A stretch of DNA of 20,741 nucleotides. It comes from an uncultured Bacteroidales bacterium (GTDB lineage Bacteria; Bacteroidota; Bacteroidia; Bacteroidales; UBA932). Numbering within the stretch: the stretch's first letter is position 1; every line of letters begins with the position of its first letter. Positions 14,341-20,741 of this stretch are shown one piece after another. The notes beneath the pieces were generated by a model that did no database searches, had not been told where the DNA came from, and was given only the letters and a program-made list of their open reading frames with translations. Where the stretch lies: the NCBI GenBank assembly GCA_905236955.1, contig CAJOQW010000045.1, positions 1 to 20,741 on the forward strand. The letters run 5' to 3'. The position numbers and the translations under genes were made by a program.

Positions 14341-15606
14341 TTGTTCGCCCTCGCCGACTGCAACAACTTCTTCGTATCTTGCGAAAGGGCCTTCCAGCCT
14401 GTGCTGGAGGGCCGTCCTGTCGTAGTGCTGAGCAACAACGACGGCTGCGTCGTGGCCAGGAGCAACGAGGCCAAGGCGATGGGCATAAAGATGGGCATCC
14501 CCTTTTTCCGCATAAAGGAACTCGTCGATGCCGGGAAGGTGGATGTACGGTCATCCAATTATACCCTCTACGGCGATCTCTCGCGAAGGGTCATGAACAT
14601 ACTCCGCTCCACCATCCCGGACATCGAGGTTTACTCGATAGACGAAGCCTTCCTCAATCTCGAGGGCATACCGTCCGAAGAGCAGGTCCCGCTTTGCAGG
14701 GAGCTGTCCGTCCGCATAAAGAAATGGACCGGGATACCGGTAAGCATAGGCATAGCCCCCTCCAAGACCCTCGGGAAGGTGGCCAACCATTTCGCCAAGC
14801 ATTATCCCGGATACAAGGGCGTCTGCATCATCGATTCCCCGGAAAAACGGGAGAAGGCCCTGTCTTTGACCCCGATAGACGATGTATGGGGAATAGGATG
14901 GCGTGGTGCCCCGAAACTGGAAGGCCTGGGGGTGCACTCCGCCCTCGACCTTGTCCGCAAGCCCGAGTCCTGGGTGCTCAAGCACATGCATATCACCGGG
15001 GTCCGCACCTGGAAGGAGCTGCAGGGCATCCCGTGCATAGAGGATGAAAACAGGGAAAGGCGACAGAGCATCTGCACCTCCCGTTCCTTCGCCGACCCCA
15101 TCTCCGACAAGGAAGAACTGACGCTGCGCATCTCCGACTTCGCAGGGATATGCGCAAAGAAACTCCGCCAGGAAGGCTCGGCCGCAGGCAGTGTTGGCAT
15201 CTTCATGGAAACCAGCCGTTTCCGCAAGGATCTCCCGCAATATTACCCTATGGCCCGGACCAGGCTGGAGACAGCGGTCAACAACACTCCGGAAATAGTG
15301 AAAGCCGCCATCGGCCTGCTGGACGTCCTGTGGAAAGAGGGATACGGATTCAAGCGCGCCGGGGTCCTTGTGGACGAGATCGTGGAGGCGGATGCCGTGC
15401 AGGGATCCCTGTTCGACAGCGTCCCGGACGGAGAGAGGAAGAAAGAGGACAAGGTGTCCGCCCTCATGGACCGTTTCAACACCAACGGCAAAACCCTGCT
15501 CCGGGTCGCCACCCAGAGGCCCGGGCATTACGCCGACGGCATTCGGAGGGAGTTCTGCTCCCCCCTCTTCTCCACCGACTGGAAACAACTGCTGGAGGTC
15601 TCCTAA
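14341..15606 (+). CDS. umuC: Y-family DNA polymerase V catalytic subunit (UmuC), TTG start
   Basis: A 421-residue translesion polymerase. Catalytic residues are D6 in ALADCNNFF and D101-E102 in YSIDEAF; SNNDGCVVARSNEAK (31-45) and SSNYTLYGD (71-79) are typical of UmuC. A helix-hairpin-helix region (about 175-215), a little-finger domain (about 235-345) and a C-terminal DUF4113 segment (about 370-418) follow. The start must be TTG at 14341: the upstream gene's TAA lies in the same frame two codons earlier, and the first in-frame ATG (codon 48) would remove the catalytic Asp. Its stop (15604-15606) overlaps that of the convergent umuD-like gene. UmuC normally works with UmuD' and RecA in SOS mutagenesis. 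Confidence 0.93.
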   Translation: MFALADCNNFFVSCERAFQPVLEGRPVVVLSNNDGCVVARSNEAKAMGIKMGIPFFRIKELVDAGKVDVRSSNYTLYGDLSRRVMNILRSTIPDIEVYSIDEAFLNLEGIPSEEQVPLCRELSVRIKKWTGIPVSIGIAPSKTLGKVANHFAKHYPGYKGVCIIDSPEKREKALSLTPIDDVWGIGWRGAPKLEGLGVHSALDLVRKPESWVLKHMHITGVRTWKELQGIPCIEDENRERRQSICTSRSFADPISDKEELTLRISDFAGICAKKLRQEGSAAGSVGIFMETSRFRKDLPQYYPMARTRLETAVNNTPEIVKAAIGLLDVLWKEGYGFKRAGVLVDEIVEADAVQGSLFDSVPDGERKKEDKVSALMDRFNTNGKTLLRVATQRPGHYADGIRREFCSPLFSTDWKQLLEVS

Positions 15607-16019
15607 CCTACGGGCTTGATTATATAAGTGACTACCCCCCAGACAGAGAAATCGGTTCCCTGGGTGATCCTTATGGGCTTGTAAGCCGGATTTGCCGCTT
15701 CCAGCATCACCGTCTTCACCTTTCCGGCACCACCGGAGAACGAGAAGCGACGCACCAGGAATTCCCCGTCCAGGAAACAGATGACGACAGCCCCGTCACC
15801 GGCTTCGAGGGAGCGGTCCACCACCAGCACGTCGCCGTCCGAGATACCGGCCTGCAGCATCGAGTCGCCGGTGACCCGCACATAGAAGGTCGCGTCGGGA
15901 TGCCTTACGAGCTCCTTGTTGAGGTCGATACCCCCGCTCATGTAATCCTGGGCAGGGCTCGGAAAGCCGGCGTGGACTGTAGCCTCGGCCATAGGCGGCA
16001 GTTTCTCACTTTCTCCCAT
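15603..16019 (-). CDS. umuD: UmuD-like S24 autopeptidase with Lys-to-Arg dyad change
   Basis: A 138-residue UmuD homologue. It aligns well with E. coli UmuD: AGFPSPAQDY (17-26) holds the cleavage site Ala17-Gly18 (Cys-Gly in E. coli), IDLNKELVRHPDATF (31-45) follows, and GDSM (51-54) carries the nucleophile S53. The general base, K97 of E. coli in GEFTVKKL, is here R90 in GEFLVRRF; the codon reads CGT. The C-terminus WGVVTYIIKP is typical. The ATG at 16019 overlaps the end of the M28-like gene by 14 nt, so the two are probably co-translated. Unlike the usual umuDC order, umuC lies convergent with an overlapping stop. Whether self-cleavage still works is uncertain. Confidence 0.9.
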   Translation of the reverse strand: MGESEKLPPMAEATVHAGFPSPAQDYMSGGIDLNKELVRHPDATFYVRVTGDSMLQAGISDGDVLVVDRSLEAGDGAVVICFLDGEFLVRRFSFSGGAGKVKTVMLEAANPAYKPIRITQGTDFSVWGVVTYIIKPVG

Positions 16020-16899
16020 AATTTTCGATGAATCTTGCGATGAACTCCACCCTCCTCGGGAAAACATCGTAGTCCAGAGTCCCGGGGACATCGGCGGGAC
16101 GGTTGGTGTTCATGGTTATGCCGGATGTGAAAAGGATAGTAGGTATTCCCTTGTTTATGAAGTCTTTGTGGTCGCCGATACGGCGGTAGAACATGTCGGT
16201 GAAACTGCTGCTCCGGTAGTAGTTGTAATAAAGATGCAGCTGAAGGCCCCTGTTTGCCAGCTCGAAAGTGTTCCGGAAAGAGTCCGCCCCGAGGGCAATG
16301 AGATAGTCTTTCCAATACGGGTCCACAGGTGAGAGGATGCACCCCAGGATGTCCAGGTTCAATACCAGGGACAAGCCCCTTCCGACGAGTTCTTCCTTTA
16401 TCGCCGCAATGCCGGACTGGCCGGCGTTATGGCCGTCGAGGAACGCGAAGACCAGGTCGTAACGGCCCTTGAAACGCTCCGCCAGCGCAAGCGCGGCCGC
16501 GACTCCGGAAGCATTGCTGTCCGCACCGGGATAGATACGTCCGTCAAGCATCCCGAGACCGTCATAATATGCCATGACCAGTATCACCCGGCCAGTCTTG
16601 GAATGGCCGGCCAGGATATTGTGCCCGACCCTTGCGGAATCTATCCTGAAGGACCTGCCCTGCACGTCGTAGCCCAAGGAAGAAAGCCTCCTGACGATAT
16701 AGCCTGCGGCCTCGACCGAAGAAGCGCTTCCCGAGGCTCTTCCCGCACATAAACTGTCGCATAGGAACTCCACGTCCTGCCTCAGCTGCGCCTCATTCAC
16801 CTTCACCTGGCCCGGAGCTATTTTGGGGACGGCGGCCGCTGCAGCCATAGCGTGCAGAAGCATGGCCGCGATGATAATTATTTTGGCAGGAACCTTCAT
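16006..16899 (-). CDS. M28-family (aminopeptidase-like) secreted protein with degenerate metal site
   Basis: A 297-residue protein starting MKVPAKIIIIAAMLL, with a signal peptide to about residue 23 (AMAAAAA). The start at 16899 fits a promoter upstream; an ATG 23 codons earlier would precede the predicted transcript. The fold is that of M28 zinc aminopeptidases: VMAYYDGLG (108-116), GADSNASGVAA (125-135), FAFLDGHNAG (151-160), NLDILG (181-186) and GDHKDF..GIPTILFTSG. Against the five metal ligands of Aeromonas aminopeptidase, His becomes Tyr111, the bridging Asp becomes Ser128, the Glu pair is lost around Gly156-Asn158, only Asp183 is kept, and the final His becomes Asn266. It may be a non-catalytic or altered-metal relative. 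First gene of the operon with umuD. Confidence 0.82.
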   Translation of the reverse strand: MKVPAKIIIIAAMLLHAMAAAAAVPKIAPGQVKVNEAQLRQDVEFLCDSLCAGRASGSASSVEAAGYIVRRLSSLGYDVQGRSFRIDSARVGHNILAGHSKTGRVILVMAYYDGLGMLDGRIYPGADSNASGVAAALALAERFKGRYDLVFAFLDGHNAGQSGIAAIKEELVGRGLSLVLNLDILGCILSPVDPYWKDYLIALGADSFRNTFELANRGLQLHLYYNYYRSSSFTDMFYRRIGDHKDFINKGIPTILFTSGITMNTNRPADVPGTLDYDVFPRRVEFIARFIENYGRK

Positions 16900-16917
16900 T
16901 TTAGGCACAATAAATGC

Positions 16918-16925
16918 TATCTTTG
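16918..16925 (+). promoter_or_regulatory. -7 element of the TPR / walJ-like operon promoter
   Basis: TATCTTTG at 16918-16925 matches the -7 consensus; a TTC at 16895-16897 is an imperfect -33, 20 nt upstream. The start site is expected near 16931, with a leader of about 16 nt before the ATG at 16947. The -33 lies inside the start of the divergent M28-like gene. Confidence 0.55.
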
Positions 16926-16938
16926 TAAGTTCGGAAGA

Positions 16939-16968
16939 CAAAATTAATGAAAAAAACACTCGCCGCAA
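16939..16968 (-). promoter_or_regulatory. Promoter of the M28-like / umuD operon
   Basis: On the minus strand TTG (16968-16966) is followed after exactly 19 nt by TAATTTTG (16946-16939), a full consensus match. It predicts a start near 16932 and a leader of about 33 nt before the ATG at 16899. The -33 and spacer lie inside the first codons of the divergent TPR gene. Confidence 0.62.
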
Positions 16969-18989
16969 TATCTATTTTGCTGGGCCTGTGCTTCAACGCG
17001 CGGGCGCAGTACGACCGCGACGTGTTCTACCTCCGCGGACGGACCGCCCTCCAGGACGGCAAATACGCGCTCGCCATTGAGAACTTCAACATCCTCGCCA
17101 GGCTCGACACCACCGACTATTGGAATTATTTCTTCCGCGGCATAGCCAAGTACAACCTGGGAGACATCCGCGGTGCCCAGCAGGATTTCGAACGCTCGGT
17201 CCGGATCAATCCCGTGTTCACCAACGGCTATCATTACAGGGCCATTACCAAAAGCCGCCAGGGCCAGTACGACGAAGCCCTGGAAGACCTCCAGAAGGCC
17301 ATCGACCTGCGCCCCGGCTTCACCGGCCTGTATTACAGCCGCGGGGTCACATATTTCCTGGCAAGGAGTTTCGAGAATGCCGTAAAGGATTTCGACAGAT
17401 ATATCAGGAAAGAACCTAAAGACCCCGGAGCGTTCCTCAACAGGGGCGCATCATACCTCTTCCTCCAGGATACCACGAAAGCCATGGCCGACTACAACCA
17501 GGCCATTTCCATAGACCGTTTCGAGCCGGAAGGATATATGAGACGGGGGCGCTTGTACGCCGCCCAGGGCAACTATGACGGCGCCCTGGAGGATATGGAC
17601 AAGGCGATAGGTCTCGATTCCACGAACACCCTCGCGTACTTCAACCGGGCGCTCCTTTATTATGAAACGCACGACTACAACGCGGCGATGGCCGACCTCA
17701 ACCGGGTCCTCACATACGAACCGGGCAATGCCCTCACCCTTTACAACAGGAGCCTCATCAGCGCCCAGGTCGGAGACTTCGAATCGGCCCTGAACGACAT
17801 GGACAGGGTGATCAACATCAATCCCGGGAACGTCCTCGCCTATTTCAACCGGGCTTCGTTCTTCATTGAGCTGGCCCGCTGGCAGGACGCCCTTGCCGAC
17901 TACAACAAAGCCATCGAACTCTACCCCGACTTTGCCAAGGCCTATATGAACCGTGCCTATGTCGAGAACATGCTCGGGCTCAACAGGGCCTCCAAGGCTG
18001 ACTATGAAACCGCCCGCAAGAAAGTGGCGGAATACCGCATGAAGAACCAGAGCGGCGAGGCCTCCTTCGCCGACACCACCCGCAAGTACTCTTCATTGCT
18101 TGCGCTCGACGCCGATTTTGCGCGAAAGGACTTCGACAACGAACTCCTCCAGCACCGGGACGTGGACATACGGCTCAAGCCGCTCTACAAGTTCCGCCTT
18201 GCGATTCAGGACGAAAATATGAACACGGCCCTCAGCCGCAGGTACGAGAATCCCCTCATCGAAAGGTTCTCCGGAGCCGTACCCGTACCCGTTACCATCT
18301 CCAATTCCGACAGTCTCAGGAACCTGTCTTTCAGGCGCAGCCTGGAGAGCATACTCGCCGGCGACAACGCTTCCGGGGCCGGGAACACAGGCCTTACCCC
18401 TTCACAGACAGCCTTCATCAAGGGCATCTACGATGTCCAGAACAAACAGTACAGCAGCGCCCTGCAGCGTTTCGACGACGCGGTCAACCTGTCCCGGGAC
18501 GATGGGGAGAAAGATCGTTACTCGCGCTTCTACAAAGCCTTCTATCTCATGAACCGCGGCGTGCTCCGCGCTGAGATGATCGACTTCATAGCCAGCATCG
18601 AGAGCAATGTGCAGACCCTTACGATGGACGACCAGGGCACCACCAGGGCAAGGGTAAGCGACCATGTGGAACGGACCTACGACTATTCCGAGGCGATAGC
18701 CGACATGCAGGAGGCCGCATCCATCCTCAAGGACATCCCCTACCTGTACTTCAACCTAGGGAATCTTTATTGCCTCTCGAGCCAGCTGGTAAGCGCGATA
18801 GAGAATTACGACCAGGCCATCAGGCTCTATCCCTATATGGGAGATGCCTATTACAACAGGGGCCTGGTACTGATATACCTCAGGGACAAGGAGAAAGGCT
18901 GCATAGACCTGTCCCGCGCCGGGGAACTCGGGGTGGCGGACGCCTATGGGGTCATTTCGAAATACTGTGAAGAAGATGTTCAGCAGTAG
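16947..18989 (+). CDS. Secreted tetratricopeptide repeat protein (about 13 TPRs)
   Basis: A 680-residue exported protein. The signal peptide MKKTLAAISILLGLCFNARA ends with probable cleavage before Gln21 (ARA-QYD). About ten tandem TPR units of roughly 34 residues follow from 25 to 360, with the usual W/Y, G-Y and A-F/P positions (for example ALEDMDKAIGLDSTNTLAYFNRA). A non-repeat section (about 365-485) contains a run of charged and polar residues, and further TPR units lie at about 487-520 and 598-662. The very end (KGCIDLSRAGELG...KYC) looks like a Sel1-type cap. Function is unknown; such repeats serve as protein-binding scaffolds in the periplasm or at the outer membrane. It overlaps the next gene by 14 nt. 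Confidence 0.9.
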   Translation: MKKTLAAISILLGLCFNARAQYDRDVFYLRGRTALQDGKYALAIENFNILARLDTTDYWNYFFRGIAKYNLGDIRGAQQDFERSVRINPVFTNGYHYRAITKSRQGQYDEALEDLQKAIDLRPGFTGLYYSRGVTYFLARSFENAVKDFDRYIRKEPKDPGAFLNRGASYLFLQDTTKAMADYNQAISIDRFEPEGYMRRGRLYAAQGNYDGALEDMDKAIGLDSTNTLAYFNRALLYYETHDYNAAMADLNRVLTYEPGNALTLYNRSLISAQVGDFESALNDMDRVININPGNVLAYFNRASFFIELARWQDALADYNKAIELYPDFAKAYMNRAYVENMLGLNRASKADYETARKKVAEYRMKNQSGEASFADTTRKYSSLLALDADFARKDFDNELLQHRDVDIRLKPLYKFRLAIQDENMNTALSRRYENPLIERFSGAVPVPVTISNSDSLRNLSFRRSLESILAGDNASGAGNTGLTPSQTAFIKGIYDVQNKQYSSALQRFDDAVNLSRDDGEKDRYSRFYKAFYLMNRGVLRAEMIDFIASIESNVQTLTMDDQGTTRARVSDHVERTYDYSEAIADMQEAASILKDIPYLYFNLGNLYCLSSQLVSAIENYDQAIRLYPYMGDAYYNRGLVLIYLRDKEKGCIDLSRAGELGVADAYGVISKYCEEDVQQ

Positions 18990-19776
18990 CGGCATTTATT
19001 TCCGTTCATTTTCAAGCGGCAGTTCCGGTAACTGCTATTACCTGGGCACAAGGGAAGACGGCATCCTCATCGACGCCGGTGTCGGCATCAGGACGCTCAA
19101 GTCCAACCTTGCCGCAATGGGGGTATCCCCCGAAAGCATCAGGGCCATTCTCGTAACCCACGACCATTTCGACCACATCCGTTCCCTCGGTTCCTATTGC
19201 AAACGCCTGCAGAAGCCGGTTTGGATGACCGGCACCCTCCGCAAGGCACTTGCGATAAACTGGATGACGGGAGAATACCTCGCCCCGGTGGCCAAGGTCC
19301 TTCCTGCGGACGGTTCGGCCGACATCATTCCCGGCCATGTCAAGGCAAGGCCGTTCATAGTCCCCCACGACGCCACCCAGACGGTCGGCTACGACATACT
19401 TTTCGAAGACTATCCCTTCGTCATCATGACGGACATCGGAGCCATGACAGACGAAGCCCTCGACTGCGCCAGAAAGGCCCGTACCGTGGTGATCGAGGCC
19501 AACTATGACCTGGGCATGCTTAGGCACGGATCCTACCCCGTGGACCTTCAGGAGAGGATATGCGGGGGCCGCGGGCACCTCTCCAACGACGAATGTGCCG
19601 AGGCCATCAGGGACTTCATGCACGAAGGACTCGACAACATCTTCCTGTGCCACCTGTCGGCCAACAACAACACTCCCGAACTGGCCCTTGAAGCGGCCGG
19701 GAAGGCTGTCGGGGACAACCCTGTAAGGCTGGCCGCGCTCCCGCGCACCAGCCCCAGCGCCCTGTTTGAATTGTGA
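18976..19776 (+). CDS. Metallo-beta-lactamase-fold hydrolase, WalJ/YycJ type
   Basis: A 266-residue MBL-fold protein, the normal length for the YycJ/WalJ family, if started at the ATG at 18976; the upstream ATG at 18946 adds ten nonconserved residues inside the TPR gene. The family opening FRSFSSGSSGNCYYLG (9-24) and the metal motif THDHFDH (61-67) are clear. Further likely ligands are His131 (VPHDA), Asp153 (MTDIGAM) and His226 (CHLSANNN). WalJ is thought to act as an exonuclease linked to replication or cell-wall control in Firmicutes; in Bacteroidota its role is less defined. It overlaps the TPR gene by 14 nt, suggesting coupling, and ends 26 nt before the ABC exporter gene. Confidence 0.92.
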   Translation: MFSSSGIYFRSFSSGSSGNCYYLGTREDGILIDAGVGIRTLKSNLAAMGVSPESIRAILVTHDHFDHIRSLGSYCKRLQKPVWMTGTLRKALAINWMTGEYLAPVAKVLPADGSADIIPGHVKARPFIVPHDATQTVGYDILFEDYPFVIMTDIGAMTDEALDCARKARTVVIEANYDLGMLRHGSYPVDLQERICGGRGHLSNDECAEAIRDFMHEGLDNIFLCHLSANNNTPELALEAAGKAVGDNPVRLAALPRTSPSALFEL

Positions 19777-19796
19777 TTTGTAAATAATTATATTTG
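19766..19796 (+). promoter_or_regulatory. Promoter of the ABC exporter gene, possibly giving a leaderless mRNA
   Basis: TTG at 19766-19768 is followed after 20 nt by TATATTTG at 19789-19796. The start site would fall at about 19800-19804, at or right beside the ATG at 19803. The -33 lies in the last codons of the MBL-fold gene. Confidence 0.65.
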
Positions 19797-19802
19797 CAGG
19801 AT

Positions 19803-20741
19803 ATGAAGGAGTTCTTGGACATGCTAAAGAGGTATGTACGGCCCTACCGCAGATATGTGGCGGGATCGGTCGTGCTCAATATCCTTTCCGCCGTCTTCAA
19901 CATCTTCTCCTTCACCTTAGTCATCCCAATCCTCAACATCCTTTTCAAGCTCGACGACAAGGTTTACGCATTCATCCCGTGGGACGCCGACATGGGTTTC
20001 AAGGAAAAGGCCATAAACAACGCGTACTGGTTCGTAAGCCAGTACATGAACGAACACGGAGCCATCATCACCCTGGTGCTCCTGGCCGCTTTCATGATAG
20101 GCATGACGCTCCTCAAGACCAGCTGCTATTTCGGAGCCTCGGCGGTGATGGTCCCCATACGCACCGGCATCGTGCGAGACCTCCGCATGGAGATCTACGA
20201 CAAGATACTCCGTCTCCCGCTGGGCTTCTTCTCGCAGGAGCGCAAAGGCGACATCATAGCCAGGATGAGCGGCGACGTGCAGGAAGTGGAGAATTCCATA
20301 ACCGGCAGCATCGACATGCTCATAAAGAACCCTATCCTCATAGTCTTCTACATAGGTACGCTCATCTTCATTTCCTGGAAGCTCACCCTGTTCGTGCTCA
20401 TTTTCGCACCGCTGATGATGTGGCTGATGGGAGTCATAGGCCGGAACCTCAAAAAGCAGTCGACCGAGGCCCAGAGCCTCTGGAGCGACACCATGAGCCA
20501 GGTTGAGGAGACACTCGGAGGGCTGAGGATCATCAAGGCATTCCTCGCCGAGAAGAAGATGGGTGCCCGTTTCAGCAACGTCACGGAAGAAATGAAGGAC
20601 AAGACAGGCAGGGTCATGACCAGACAGGCGCTCGCCCATCCTGTCAGCGAACTGCTCGGAACCGCCATGATCTGCATCGTGCTGTGTTTCGGCGGAGCCC
20701 TCATCCTGCTGGACCATTCCTTCATCGACGCTCCCACCTTC
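19803..20741 (+). CDS. ABC exporter, transmembrane domain (MsbA-like half transporter), cut by window edge
   Basis: The first 313 codons of a type IV ABC exporter; the nucleotide-binding domain lies beyond the right edge. The opening MKEFLDMLKRYVRPYRRYVAG gives an elbow helix, and membrane segments are seen at about 22-48, 86-110, 172-190, 192-212 and 281-303. The segment LRMEIYDKILRLPLGFFSQERKGDIIARMSGDV, about 127-159, is the typical intracellular loop that contacts the ATPase, and EETLGGLRIIKAF (235-247) is the second coupling region. MsbA-like proteins flip lipid A core or other lipids; in Bacteroidota several paralogues exist, so the substrate is open. An alternative start at codon 7 (19821) would shorten the elbow helix. 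Confidence 0.9.
   Translation, partial: MKEFLDMLKRYVRPYRRYVAGSVVLNILSAVFNIFSFTLVIPILNILFKLDDKVYAFIPWDADMGFKEKAINNAYWFVSQYMNEHGAIITLVLLAAFMIGMTLLKTSCYFGASAVMVPIRTGIVRDLRMEIYDKILRLPLGFFSQERKGDIIARMSGDVQEVENSITGSIDMLIKNPILIVFYIGTLIFISWKLTLFVLIFAPLMMWLMGVIGRNLKKQSTEAQSLWSDTMSQVEETLGGLRIIKAFLAEKKMGARFSNVTEEMKDKTGRVMTRQALAHPVSELLGTAMICIVLCFGGALILLDHSFIDAPTF

Noticed and set aside
14551..15588. A 345-codon minus-strand open frame opposite umuC
   Set aside because: UmuC carries complete polymerase motifs; the antisense frame is unsupported, although real antisense transcription from umuD readthrough remains possible.
15603..16091. Longer umuD start at 16091
   Set aside because: The extra 24 residues lie inside the M28-like coding region and do not resemble UmuD; the ATG at 16019 gives the normal family length.
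16006..16968. Longer M28-like start at 16968
   Set aside because: It lies upstream of the predicted transcription start and would bury the signal peptide behind 23 residues.
1..20741. tRNA, rRNA, riboswitch, CRISPR, insertion sequence or prophage
   Set aside because: I looked for cloverleaf-type patterns, regularly spaced direct repeats, transposase or integrase motifs and terminal inverted repeats, and found none. Gaps between genes are mostly under 100 bp.

Overview
This window comes from a bacterial chromosome of the phylum Bacteroidota, most likely an uncultured or gut-type member of the order Bacteroidales with moderately high GC. Four observations support this. Start codons lack Shine-Dalgarno sequences. 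Intergenic gaps repeatedly carry the Bacteroidota -7 element TAnnTTTG, several times with a TTG about 19-20 nt upstream. The YebC, DUF4301 and DUF721 proteins are of the Bacteroidota type. A four-gene sodium-pumping methylmalonyl-CoA decarboxylase operon of the kind used in succinate-propionate fermentation is present. Family-level placement cannot be settled from this stretch. I see no insertion sequences, phage genes, CRISPR arrays, tRNAs or rRNAs; this is ordinary, densely packed chromosome.

Layout. (1) 1-1950, minus strand: an ABC ATPase, a membrane permease and a YtrA-like GntR regulator (cut by the left edge) in one operon, with a consensus promoter and a palindromic candidate operator over the start site. 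(2) 2040-4472, minus strand: a membrane-anchored TPR protein, a YebC-family factor and a YpfJ-type zinc metallopeptidase, ending in a strong intrinsic terminator. (3) 4475-8372, minus strand: recF, a DUF721 (DciA-like) protein, pdxB and a DUF4301 protein, tightly packed. (4) 8385-12059, plus strand: the decarboxylase operon (carboxyltransferase alpha, OadG-like, biotin carrier, OadB-like membrane subunit), ended by a 15-bp perfect hairpin that may also serve pgi from the other side. (5) 12076-13436, minus strand: pgi. (6) 13457-16968: two converging gene pairs. Plus strand: a GDPD-family lipoprotein and umuC. Minus strand: a degenerate M28-family protein and umuD. The umuC and umuD stop codons overlap. 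(7) 16918-20741, plus strand: a secreted 680-residue TPR protein, a WalJ/YycJ-like metallo-beta-lactamase-fold protein and an MsbA-like ABC exporter (cut by the right edge).

Functional themes are replication and repair (RecF, DUF721, Pol V parts), central and energy metabolism (Pgi, PdxB, Na+ decarboxylase) and envelope functions (ABC exporters, lipoprotein, TPR proteins, peptidases). No obviously new defence or mobile system is present. The most unusual part is 13.4-17 kb. There the polymerase V genes are split into convergent transcription units, the UmuD-like protein has Arg where the Ser/Lys dyad needs Lys, UmuC must start at TTG directly after an in-frame stop of an upstream lipoprotein gene, and the M28-like partner of umuD has lost most metal ligands. 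A second item is the DUF4301 protein, whose motifs suggest a nucleotide-sugar pyrophosphorylase-like fold.
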